From assembly GCA_044222245.1 (NCBI GenBank), contig JBGANQ010000051.1, positions 3,537-67,536 on the forward strand: a stretch of 64,000 bases of DNA. The letters are read 5' to 3'. The notes below the pieces were generated by a model. It saw only the letters and a program-made list of their open reading frames with translations. It ran no database searches and was not told the origin of the DNA. Shown here one piece after another: positions 8,076 through 14,783 of the stretch (position 1 is its first letter; the number at the start of each line of letters is the position of its first letter). The DNA comes from CALFML01 sp044222245. Its GTDB lineage: Bacteria; Myxococcota_A; Polyangia; Palsa-1104; JAEUJZ01. Both the position numbers and the translations under genes were made by a program.

Positions 8076-9493
8076 GCCAGCCCCTTGCAGGCGCCGCTGC
8101 GCGCCCGACGCCGCCGCCCGAGAGCGGACGCCTGCAGTTTCTGCGCGAGCGGGCGCTGCTCGCCTATGTGCTGCTGGCGGCGGCGCTGCTCGCCAACGAT
8201 GGGGCTCTGGGGCCGCTGTCGGTCGCGCCGTTTTTGGGCTGCCTGTGGGTGCTGCTCGACACCGTGCGGCGACTCGGCTCGGCGTCGCTGCCCCCGGTGG
8301 CGGGCGAGCTCAGCGTCCGGCGCTGGGCGGCGCTCCTCGGGCCGCTCGGGCTGCTCGCCAGCCTCCGCCCGCCGGGGGTGTTCCTGCAGCCGGGCACGCC
8401 GCTGTGGGTGTTTCCGCTGCTCACCGCCGCGCTGCTCGGCCTGGCGCTGTGGGGGGTCGGGGCGGGCCGCGGCCAGCGCCAGCGCGACGCGGCGGCGGCG
8501 GCGATGCTGCTCTTGCTGCTCATCGCGGCGGGCCTGGTGCTGCACGCCTCGCCGAGCCCACGCATAGACCTGTATGCGATCCAGCAGCTCGGCGCCGCCC
8601 ACCTGCTCGCCGGGCGCGACCCCTACGCCGTCACCTACCCGAACATCTACACCGCCAAGGAGTCGCTGGCCTTCTTCGGCGCCGCGCTGACCGAGCTGCA
8701 CTACTACCCCTACCCGCCGCTGTCGCTGCTCGTCACCACCGCCGGGTTCTGGCTGGGCGGCGACGTCCGGGTGGCGTTTGTGGCGCTGCACCTTGTCACC
8801 GGCGTCTGCCTGTACGCGCTGGCGCGCCGGCGCTCGGGCGCGATGGCGGTGGGGCTGCTGGCGATGCACCTTATCCACCCGCGCGGGCTGTTCGTGCTCG
8901 AGCAGTCGTGGACCGAGCCGCTGCTGGGCGCCTGCGTGGCGGCGTGGGCGACGCTGTCGCTGGGCTCGCGCAAGGTGAGCCGGGGGGCGGTGGCGCTGCA
9001 GGTGGTGCTGCTGGGCCTGGTGTTTTCCGCCAAGCAGTACTCGGTGCTGCTGTTGCCGCTGCTTTTGGCGCAGCGCTTCCGGCCGACGTGGTCGCGGGCG
9101 GCGCTGTGGCGCACCACGGCGCTGTCGGCGGGCCTGGCGGCGCTGCTGCTGCTGCCGTTTCTGCTGTGGCACCCGCGCGACCTCATCGAGGATCTGATCC
9201 TGTTTCAGGTCCGCCAGCCGTTTCGCCACGACGCGCTGACCCTGCCGGCGCTGCTGAGCTTCGCCACCGGGCTGCGGGCGCCGGGGGCGCTGGCGCTGCT
9301 CGGGGCGGCGGGGAGCCTGGGGTGGGCGGTGGGGCGGCTGCCGCGCCAGCCGGCGGGCCTGCTCTACGGCGCTGCCATCGGCTGCTTCAGCTTCTTCGCC
9401 ATGGCCAAGCAGGCCTTCTGCAACTACTACTCGTTTGTCGGGGTGCTGCTGCTGCTGACCGCCGCCGCCAGCCTCCAGCCGACCCGGGACTAG
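8057..9493 (+). CDS. GT-C-type (GT87/DUF2029-like) polytopic membrane protein
   Basis: A 478-residue protein with about ten membrane helices. Between helices is LYAIQQLGAAHLLAGRDPY followed by YYPYPPLSLL, the typical first periplasmic loop of DUF2029/GT87 polyprenol-phosphate mannosyltransferase relatives, with an Asp in the DLY position as possible catalytic residue. It would use a lipid-linked sugar to glycosylate an unknown acceptor on the periplasmic side. Start chosen at ATG 8057, which overlaps the end of the GldF-GldG gene by 19 bp, so it is probably translated from the same mRNA. A longer in-frame upstream extension reads through the antisense-like end of the previous gene and is not credible. 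Confidence 0.75.
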   Translation: MDPAPLSQPLAGAAARPTPPPESGRLQFLRERALLAYVLLAAALLANDGALGPLSVAPFLGCLWVLLDTVRRLGSASLPPVAGELSVRRWAALLGPLGLLASLRPPGVFLQPGTPLWVFPLLTAALLGLALWGVGAGRGQRQRDAAAAAMLLLLLIAAGLVLHASPSPRIDLYAIQQLGAAHLLAGRDPYAVTYPNIYTAKESLAFFGAALTELHYYPYPPLSLLVTTAGFWLGGDVRVAFVALHLVTGVCLYALARRRSGAMAVGLLAMHLIHPRGLFVLEQSWTEPLLGACVAAWATLSLGSRKVSRGAVALQVVLLGLVFSAKQYSVLLLPLLLAQRFRPTWSRAALWRTTALSAGLAALLLLPFLLWHPRDLIEDLILFQVRQPFRHDALTLPALLSFATGLRAPGALALLGAAGSLGWAVGRLPRQPAGLLYGAAIGCFSFFAMAKQAFCNYYSFVGVLLLLTAAASLQPTRD

Positions 9494-9526
9494 ACGCCGC
9501 CGGCGCTTACCGCCGCGGCGCGGCTT

Positions 9527-10177
9527 TTACTTCTTGCCGCACGGCTTTTTGCCGATCTCGATCGCCTTGCCGTTCTGCGGGTCGACATCGAGCACGAGCT
9601 GCAGCTGCGCCTTGACGTCCTCGCAGCGCCCGCCGCCGAGCGCCGACTGCGCCCGGGTGAGGTGGTCTTCGATGAAGCTCGGGCGGATCTTCTCGTAGTC
9701 GGCGCGGGCCTGCTGGCGGTAGTACGAGCTCTCGGGCATGTCGCGGTAGGCGGCGACGGCGGTGTCGTACTCGCTGTTCACGTAGCCGACGAACTTCTGG
9801 TACTGCAGCTTGGCCTGCTGCTCGGAGCGCGCCTGCTCGACCTTGAGCTTGGCCTGATCGCGCGAGACGTCCGAGAGCTTGGGCAGGTTGACGATCTCCT
9901 GCGCCTTCTTCTCCGCCACCTCCCACTTCTGCTGCGCCAGCGCGGCGTCGACCTCCTTGGTCAATAGCACCGCCTGGATCTCTGGATCCTTGGCGCAGCC
10001 GCCCGGGCCCCAAAGGCTCAAGACCAGGCCCACCGCTGGACCGACCAGCCAGCCGAGCCGACCCCCGCCGCGCTGCGACCCGCGCCCCGCCCGGCCCGCC
10101 GCCGGCAGTCGCGGGTCGTTGTCGCCGCTACCTGCGTCCTGCACCCTGTCGCAGACCATCAAGGAGGCTTTGAGCAT
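9527..10177 (-). CDS. Predicted lipoprotein, helical, TPR-like
   Basis: This 216-residue protein has a hydrophobic stretch around residues 40-56 ending in GPGGC, a plausible lipobox. The mature part is strongly helical and charged, with spacing like short TPR helices (KEVDAALAQQKWEVAEKKAQ). It ends in CEDVKAQLQLVLDVDPQNGK, which resembles a TPR repeat. The n-region is unusually long and Gly/Arg-rich. I chose ATG 10177 because GGAG lies 12 nt upstream. Family unknown. It faces the GT-C gene convergently, 33 bp away. Confidence 0.6.
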   Translation of the reverse strand: MLKASLMVCDRVQDAGSGDNDPRLPAAGRAGRGSQRGGGRLGWLVGPAVGLVLSLWGPGGCAKDPEIQAVLLTKEVDAALAQQKWEVAEKKAQEIVNLPKLSDVSRDQAKLKVEQARSEQQAKLQYQKFVGYVNSEYDTAVAAYRDMPESSYYRQQARADYEKIRPSFIEDHLTRAQSALGGGRCEDVKAQLQLVLDVDPQNGKAIEIGKKPCGKK

Positions 10178-10377
10178 GGCCGTTGGCTCCAAACTAAAAC
10201 GAGTATATTGTCAGTTTTCCCTTCGCTTCCCTTTGGGTCAAGAGGGCCTAAAGTACCCACCAGTTCGCTCGGGCTTCAGGGGACGGGCGCAGCCTGTTGG
10301 CCAGCTAGGAAGATCTCCGGGGCTGGGCGGCCGCGCCGGGATTGCAGGGTCAAGTCCAGCCTGATAAATGGGGTCGT

Positions 10378-11397
10378 ATGTCGAAGTGGAGCGGAGTGAT
10401 CGACTGGCTGGACCGAGCGCGGCACAAGCTCTCGCCGAGCGATTTCTTGTGGCTGACGCCGCCGGGAGCGCTGGCGATCATCCTCGGGTTCGCCTTCGCC
10501 AAAAAGCCGGCGGGTCGGCAGTCGCTGGATCGCGCCCTGGGTCAGGCGGCCGAGCAGCCGGTGGATCTGGGGCTGCGCGATCCCGAGCTCGTCGAGCTGG
10601 CGCTGGATCTATTCCGCTCGATCGGACAGATCTACTTTCGCCTGCAGATCGAAGGCGTGCATCACGTCCCGCCGTCCGGGCCGGTGATGCTCGTGGGCAA
10701 CCACAACGGCGCCATCCTGCCGCTCGACGCCATGTTCACCATGGCGGCGGTGCGCGACCACCTGGGGAAAGAGCGCATCGTCCATCCACTATCCCACGAC
10801 GGCCTGTTTTTTCACCCCACGGTCACCCGCTACGCCAGCGCGCTCGGGGTGGTCAAGGCGAGCCACGCCGCCAGCAACGCCATCCTCGGCAGCGGGCGGG
10901 CGATGCTGGTCTATCCGGGCTCGGACTGGGAGGCCAGCCGCCCATTTGCCGAGCGCGGCCGGATCGATCTCGCCGGGCGCCTGGGCTTTCTACGGGTGGC
11001 GCTGCGCCATCGGGTGCCGATCGTGCCGGTGGTCTCGGTGGGCACCCACGAGCAGCTCATCATCCTGTCGCGCGGCGAGGGCATCGCCCGGGCGCTGCAC
11101 ATGCCGCAGCTGATGCGCACCCATACCTTCCCCATCGCGCTGGCCCTGCCCTGGGGTCTGAGCAGTGGCCTTTTACCTTATGTCCCGCTGCCGGCGCAGA
11201 CCACGGTGGCCTTCGGCCCGCTTCTCACCGTCGAGGAGCTGTTCCCCGGGGTGAGCTCAAAGGCCGCGGCGGCGGACGATGAGCCGGCGGCCTTATCAGG
11301 CGCCTACGCGCTGGTGACCGCGCGCATGCAGGCGATGCTCGATGAGCTGCAGGCAGGACGACGACCGCTCCTGGGCAAGAAAAAACCCGCCGGCTAG
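10378..11397 (+). CDS. Lysophospholipid acyltransferase-like protein (LPLAT/MGAT-like)
   Basis: This 339-residue protein of the PlsC/LPLAT superfamily has block I GNHNGAILPLD (catalytic His and Asp), a central VVKASHAASNAIL region, block III MLVYPGSDWEASRPF in the position of FPEG, and block IV PIVPVVSVGTHE. It likely transfers a fatty acyl group to a lysolipid, polyol or lipid A-like acceptor at the inner membrane. The usual FPEG is replaced by YPGS, so the substrate may differ from standard PlsC. Start is ATG 10378. A second family member lies at 52363-53349. Its stop codon overlaps the minus-strand terminator of the next gene. Confidence 0.78.
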   Translation: MSKWSGVIDWLDRARHKLSPSDFLWLTPPGALAIILGFAFAKKPAGRQSLDRALGQAAEQPVDLGLRDPELVELALDLFRSIGQIYFRLQIEGVHHVPPSGPVMLVGNHNGAILPLDAMFTMAAVRDHLGKERIVHPLSHDGLFFHPTVTRYASALGVVKASHAASNAILGSGRAMLVYPGSDWEASRPFAERGRIDLAGRLGFLRVALRHRVPIVPVVSVGTHEQLIILSRGEGIARALHMPQLMRTHTFPIALALPWGLSSGLLPYVPLPAQTTVAFGPLLTVEELFPGVSSKAAAADDEPAALSGAYALVTARMQAMLDELQAGRRPLLGKKKPAG

Positions 11398-11401
11398 CGG
11401 G
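11380..11401 (-). terminator. Intrinsic terminator of the small lipoprotein gene
   Basis: On the minus strand CCCGC, a 6-nt loop and GCGGG form a short GC stem followed directly by TTTTTTCTT. It lies about 100 bp downstream of the lipoprotein stop and overlaps the last codons of the acyltransferase gene on the other strand. Confidence 0.65.
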
Positions 11402-11498
11402 CGGCTAGGGCGGGTCGGCTTGGCAAGGTTACAGCCTCGCCCTGGGTACGGCTGCAGGCGGCGGGACGGTTGCCCCCGCCACCTGGCGGCAAGCAGTC

Positions 11499-11651
11499 TT
11501 ACGGAGGGGGCGCGCCCGGCGGCACCGAGGACGGAGTCGCGGTGCCAGCCGCCGGAGTCGACGACGCCGGAGTCGTCTGCGCCTTGGGGCCACAGCCGGC
11601 CGCGGTCCAGAGGAACGCGCTCATAACCATCATGCTGAGAAGTGCCTTCAT
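11499..11651 (-). CDS. 50-residue lipoprotein
   Basis: This short minus-strand gene encodes 50 residues. It opens with MKALLSMMVM and continues through a hydrophobic stretch to the lipobox TAAGC, so cleavage would leave Cys20 lipidated. The mature peptide of about 31 residues is only Thr, Pro, Ala, Ser and Gly (PKAQTTPASSTPAAG) and is surely disordered. AAGGAG lies 8 nt before the ATG, a TTGACC/TACGAT promoter lies 51 nt upstream, and an intrinsic terminator follows, so the unit looks like a complete, independently expressed small gene. It could be an envelope spacer or toxin-type (entericidin-like) lipoprotein; no family can be assigned. Confidence 0.72.
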   Translation of the reverse strand: MKALLSMMVMSAFLWTAAGCGPKAQTTPASSTPAAGTATPSSVPPGAPPP

Positions 11652-11701
11652 AGTCTTTCTCCTTTTGAATCAACGTGCGCTGATGAACCAGCGCGAGGGG
11701 C

Positions 11702-11730
11702 ATCGTAGTCAGTGCGATCTCTGCGGTCAA
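11702..11730 (-). promoter_or_regulatory. Sigma-70-type promoter of the small lipoprotein gene
   Basis: On the minus strand TTGACC is followed by exactly 17 nt and TACGAT. The predicted start of transcription is about 45 nt before the ATG at 11651. Confidence 0.6.
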
Positions 11731-11830
11731 CAGCGCAAACTGCAGACGCGCCCGCGCCGGTCGTGGTGAGTCCGTCGGTCTGGATCATCAGCTCGGCTAT
11801 GCTCAGCTCGTCTTAGCGAATCTTTTCTGG

Positions 11831-11907
11831 TCTCATCTGGGTCTCATCTGGGTCTCATCTGGGTCTCATCTGGGTCTCATCTGGGTCTCATCTGGGTCTC
11901 ATCTGGG
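11831..11907 (+). repeat. 11-bp tandem repeat x7 just upstream of a gene
   Basis: Seven perfect copies of TCTCATCTGGG, with an eighth partial copy upstream (CTGG at 11827), end 12 nt before the Shine-Dalgarno of the zinc-ribbon gene. The 11-bp period is close to one helical turn. No spacers are present, so this is not a CRISPR array. Confidence 0.92.
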
Positions 11908-11929
11908 CAAGGACTCCCAAGGAGCGTGG

Positions 11930-12451
11930 ATGCTCGGTCATAAAGAGTTTGACGACCTGATTGCGGCGGGCTGCACGAGCTGCGGCGGACAGTTCCTGCG
12001 CGCCTGGGCGCTCCTTCCGGGCTCGCTAGTCGTCTCGGGCGGCGAGCCGGTGTCATCGGTGCGCTGGAGCTACGAGCGCGACGACATCCACGACCTGGTG
12101 TACCGGCTGGAGTGCCGCGACTGCGCCGCAGTGCTCTACCAGCGCGAGGACTGTCCCAAGTGCCGGGCCGCCGGCGCCCTCTCGCGGGTCCTTGGGCAGC
12201 AAAACGGCCTCCCGCCGCCGCCGTGCTGCCCGCTGTGTGGCGAGGAGGAGCTGCGCGTGGCCGCCGACCTGCGCGCCTACCATGAGTTCCTGCACGGCCA
12301 CTTCAGTCGCCGCGTCTGCGCCACCGAGCTCGCCGAGCCCGGCTTTCAGATCCACAAGATCGACTGCCCGAGCTGCCAAGAGACGGTGGCCACCGCCGGC
12401 CACGCCTGCACCGCCTGCGGCCGCTCGAGCCTGCTCAAGAAGCTCCGCTAG
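11930..12451 (+). CDS. Multi-CxxC zinc-ribbon protein, unknown function
   Basis: This 173-residue protein has six CxxC pairs: CTSC, CRDC, CPKC, CPLC, CPSC and CTAC. That is enough for three zinc-ribbon or rubredoxin-like knuckles. A seventh single Cys (RRVCATEL) sits between the fourth and fifth pairs. There is no signal peptide, so it is probably cytoplasmic. The pairs suggest a scaffold or a nucleic-acid or protein-binding role, but no named family is evident. AAGGAG lies 5 nt before the ATG. The seven 11-bp repeats directly upstream would lie in its promoter or leader. Transcribed in the same direction as crtI, 155 bp away. Confidence 0.7.
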   Translation: MLGHKEFDDLIAAGCTSCGGQFLRAWALLPGSLVVSGGEPVSSVRWSYERDDIHDLVYRLECRDCAAVLYQREDCPKCRAAGALSRVLGQQNGLPPPPCCPLCGEEELRVAADLRAYHEFLHGHFSRRVCATELAEPGFQIHKIDCPSCQETVATAGHACTACGRSSLLKKLR

Positions 12452-12606
12452 GGCGGCCGAGCAGCCCAGGTCGCAGCACGCGCGCGCTGCACTGCTGAGC
12501 TCGCGGCGACCGCGACTCGCCGCATTTTTTTCGCTCGCTGCAGCCGAGGTGCCCGGAAGGCGAATTTTATGGAGCGGTCGGGTAGACCTGCGGCACCTTA
12601 CCGCCC

Positions 12607-14202
12607 ATGGCGACCTCTTTACCCGATTCCAGCAGCCCGGCGCGCCCGAGCCCCGGCAGTGATAACCGCGTGGTGGTGATTGGCTCGGGCCTGGGCGGCC
12701 TGGCGGCGGCGATCCGCCTGCAGGCGCGCGGCTATCAGGTGACCCTGGTCGAGCAGCGCGACCAGGCCGGGGGCCGCGCCTACGTCTACCGCGACCACGG
12801 CTTCACCTTCGACGCCGGCCCCACAGTGATCACAGCGCCGTTCCTGTTTGAGGAGCTGTTCGCCCTGTGCGGCGAGCGCCTCAGCGACCACCTGGAGTTT
12901 GTTCCGGTGACGCCGTTTTATCGCATCCGCTTCCATGACGGCCGCATCTTCGACTACAGCGGCGATGAGGAGGCGATGCGCGAGCAGGTGCGCCGCCTCA
13001 GCCCCGGTGACCTCGACGGCTACCAGCGCTTCCTGGCCGAGTCCGAGCGCATCTTCCGCGTCGGCTTCGAGCAGCTCGGCGACCTCCCATTTAATCACCT
13101 GTCGGACATGCTCAAGATCGTTCCGGCGATGGTCAAGCTGCGCTCGCACCTGACGGTGTACCAGCTGGTCAAGAAGTTCATCCGCCACCCCGACCTGCGC
13201 ACCGTGCTCAGCTTCCACCCGCTGCTCGTCGGCGGCAACCCCTACAAGACGACGTCGATCTACGCCCTGATTCTGTTTCTGGAGCGCAAGTGGGGGGTCT
13301 GGTTCGCCCGCGGCGGCACCGGCGCCATCGTGCGCGAGCTGGTGGCGCTGTTCCAGCGGCACGGCGGTGTGCTGCGGCTTGGGGAAAAGGTAGAGCAGAT
13401 CCTGGTGGCGCCCGGCTCGCCCAAGCCGCGCGCCACCGGCGTCCTCCTGCAGGGCGGCGTCACCCTGCCGGCGCACCTAGTGGTCAGCAACGCCGACGTC
13501 GGCTTCACCTACCGCTATCTGCTCCCGGAGTACGCGCGCACCAAGTACACTAACCACCGCATCGAGAACCTGCGCTACTCGATGGGCCTGTTCGTCGCCT
13601 ACTTCGGCACCAGCCGCAGCTACCCGGACTGCGCCCACCACACGATCCTCCTTGGCCCGCGCTACAAAGAGCTGCTCGACGATATCTTTACCCACAAGCG
13701 GCTGGCCTCTGATTTCTCCCTCTACCTGCACCGCCCGACCGCCACTGATTCATCTCTGGCCCCGGCCGGCAGCGACGCATTCTACGTCCTGTCTCCGGTT
13801 CCCCACCTGGGCAGCGCGCAGCCGGTGGACTGGACGCAGGAGGGACCGCGCTACCGCGACCGGATCTACAAGATGCTCGATGAGACCATGCTGCCCGGCA
13901 TGCTCAAGTCGCTCAGCACGACGCGCCACATCACCCCGCTGGAGTTCCGGGACGAGCTCTCTTCGCTGTACGGAAGCGGCTTCTCCGTCGAGCCGATCCT
14001 CCGCCAGTCGGCCTACCTGCGGCCCCACAATCAGTCCGAGGACGTCCAGGGTCTGTACTTTGTCGGCGGCGGCACCCACCCCGGAGCCGGCATGCCAGGA
14101 GTCCTTTCGACCGCCAAGGTCGTCGACCGCCTGATCCCCCGCCTGCCCGGCGCGCCCGAGGGCTCGCCGATTGCCGGAAGCCACGCGCACGAGTACACTT
14201 AA
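12607..14202 (+). CDS. crtI: Phytoene desaturase (CrtI family)
   Basis: This 531-residue FAD-dependent desaturase/isomerase of the CrtI family has the N-terminal dinucleotide fold VVVIGSGLGGLAAAIRL, then GGRAYVYRDHGFTFDAGPTVIT. The C-terminal CrtI signature LYFVGGGTHPGAGMPGVLSTAKVVDRL binds FAD. CrtI converts phytoene to lycopene or neurosporene in carotenoid synthesis and sits at the membrane. It is a lone gene here: no crtB, crtE or carotenoid regulator is in the window. The CrtI family also includes CrtN, CrtD and CrtO-type enzymes, so the exact substrate is inferred. No Shine-Dalgarno precedes the ATG. Confidence 0.85.
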   Translation: MATSLPDSSSPARPSPGSDNRVVVIGSGLGGLAAAIRLQARGYQVTLVEQRDQAGGRAYVYRDHGFTFDAGPTVITAPFLFEELFALCGERLSDHLEFVPVTPFYRIRFHDGRIFDYSGDEEAMREQVRRLSPGDLDGYQRFLAESERIFRVGFEQLGDLPFNHLSDMLKIVPAMVKLRSHLTVYQLVKKFIRHPDLRTVLSFHPLLVGGNPYKTTSIYALILFLERKWGVWFARGGTGAIVRELVALFQRHGGVLRLGEKVEQILVAPGSPKPRATGVLLQGGVTLPAHLVVSNADVGFTYRYLLPEYARTKYTNHRIENLRYSMGLFVAYFGTSRSYPDCAHHTILLGPRYKELLDDIFTHKRLASDFSLYLHRPTATDSSLAPAGSDAFYVLSPVPHLGSAQPVDWTQEGPRYRDRIYKMLDETMLPGMLKSLSTTRHITPLEFRDELSSLYGSGFSVEPILRQSAYLRPHNQSEDVQGLYFVGGGTHPGAGMPGVLSTAKVVDRLIPRLPGAPEGSPIAGSHAHEYT

Positions 14203-14373
14203 GAAAGTCCTTTCCCGACAGCCGTGAGCGCAGTCACTTTCCAGACTGAGCGACGAACCTGCGACCTGACTCTGCGCATCCGGCGCCTAAACACCCACCT
14301 ATCAGAGTGGGGGGCGGAGTTAGTATGCTCTTATAGATCCCCTCTGGCCTCTTGACCCGCCAAGGAGTCCGCC

Positions 14374-14745
14374 TTGAACCCGGCCGCTATCGCGATCTCT
14401 GTGGTTGCCCTGGAGCACCTCTATTTCATGGTGCTCGAGATGTTCCTGTGGCAGACCCCCCTGGGGCTGCAGACCTTCCACAACACGGCCGAGTTTGCCC
14501 AGAAGTCGGCGCCGCTGGCCGCCAATCAGGGCCTGTACAACGGCTTCCTCGCCGCCGGGCTGTTGTTCTCGCTGGTGCATCCGGCCGCGCGGTCGCGGGC
14601 AGTGCGCTCATTTTTTCTCGGCTGCGTCGTGGTGGCCGGGATCTACGGCGCGCTGACGGCGATTCCCAGCATCTTTTTCATCCAGGCGCTGCCAGCGCTC
14701 ATCGCGCTCGCCCTTTTGCTCGGGCGACGCCAGTCCAGGGAGTGA
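14374..14745 (+). CDS. DUF1304 family small membrane protein
   Basis: This 123-residue protein has four membrane helices and the DUF1304 pattern: ALEHLYFMVLEMFLW in the first helix, NQGLYNGFLAAGL in the second loop, and a GIYG motif in the third. The function of DUF1304 is unknown. The start is TTG at 14374, supported by AAGGAG 6 nt upstream; no ATG lies near. The hybrid kinase gene begins 38 bp downstream on the same strand. Confidence 0.85.
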   Translation: MNPAAIAISVVALEHLYFMVLEMFLWQTPLGLQTFHNTAEFAQKSAPLAANQGLYNGFLAAGLLFSLVHPAARSRAVRSFFLGCVVVAGIYGALTAIPSIFFIQALPALIALALLLGRRQSRE

Positions 14746-14783
14746 GGGAGGCAGACCCAGTGTCGAGGCGCAGACGATAATAA

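Noticed and set aside
11831..11907. Tandem repeat that could suggest a CRISPR array
   Set aside because: Units are 11 bp and directly adjacent with no spacers, and no cas genes are in the window.
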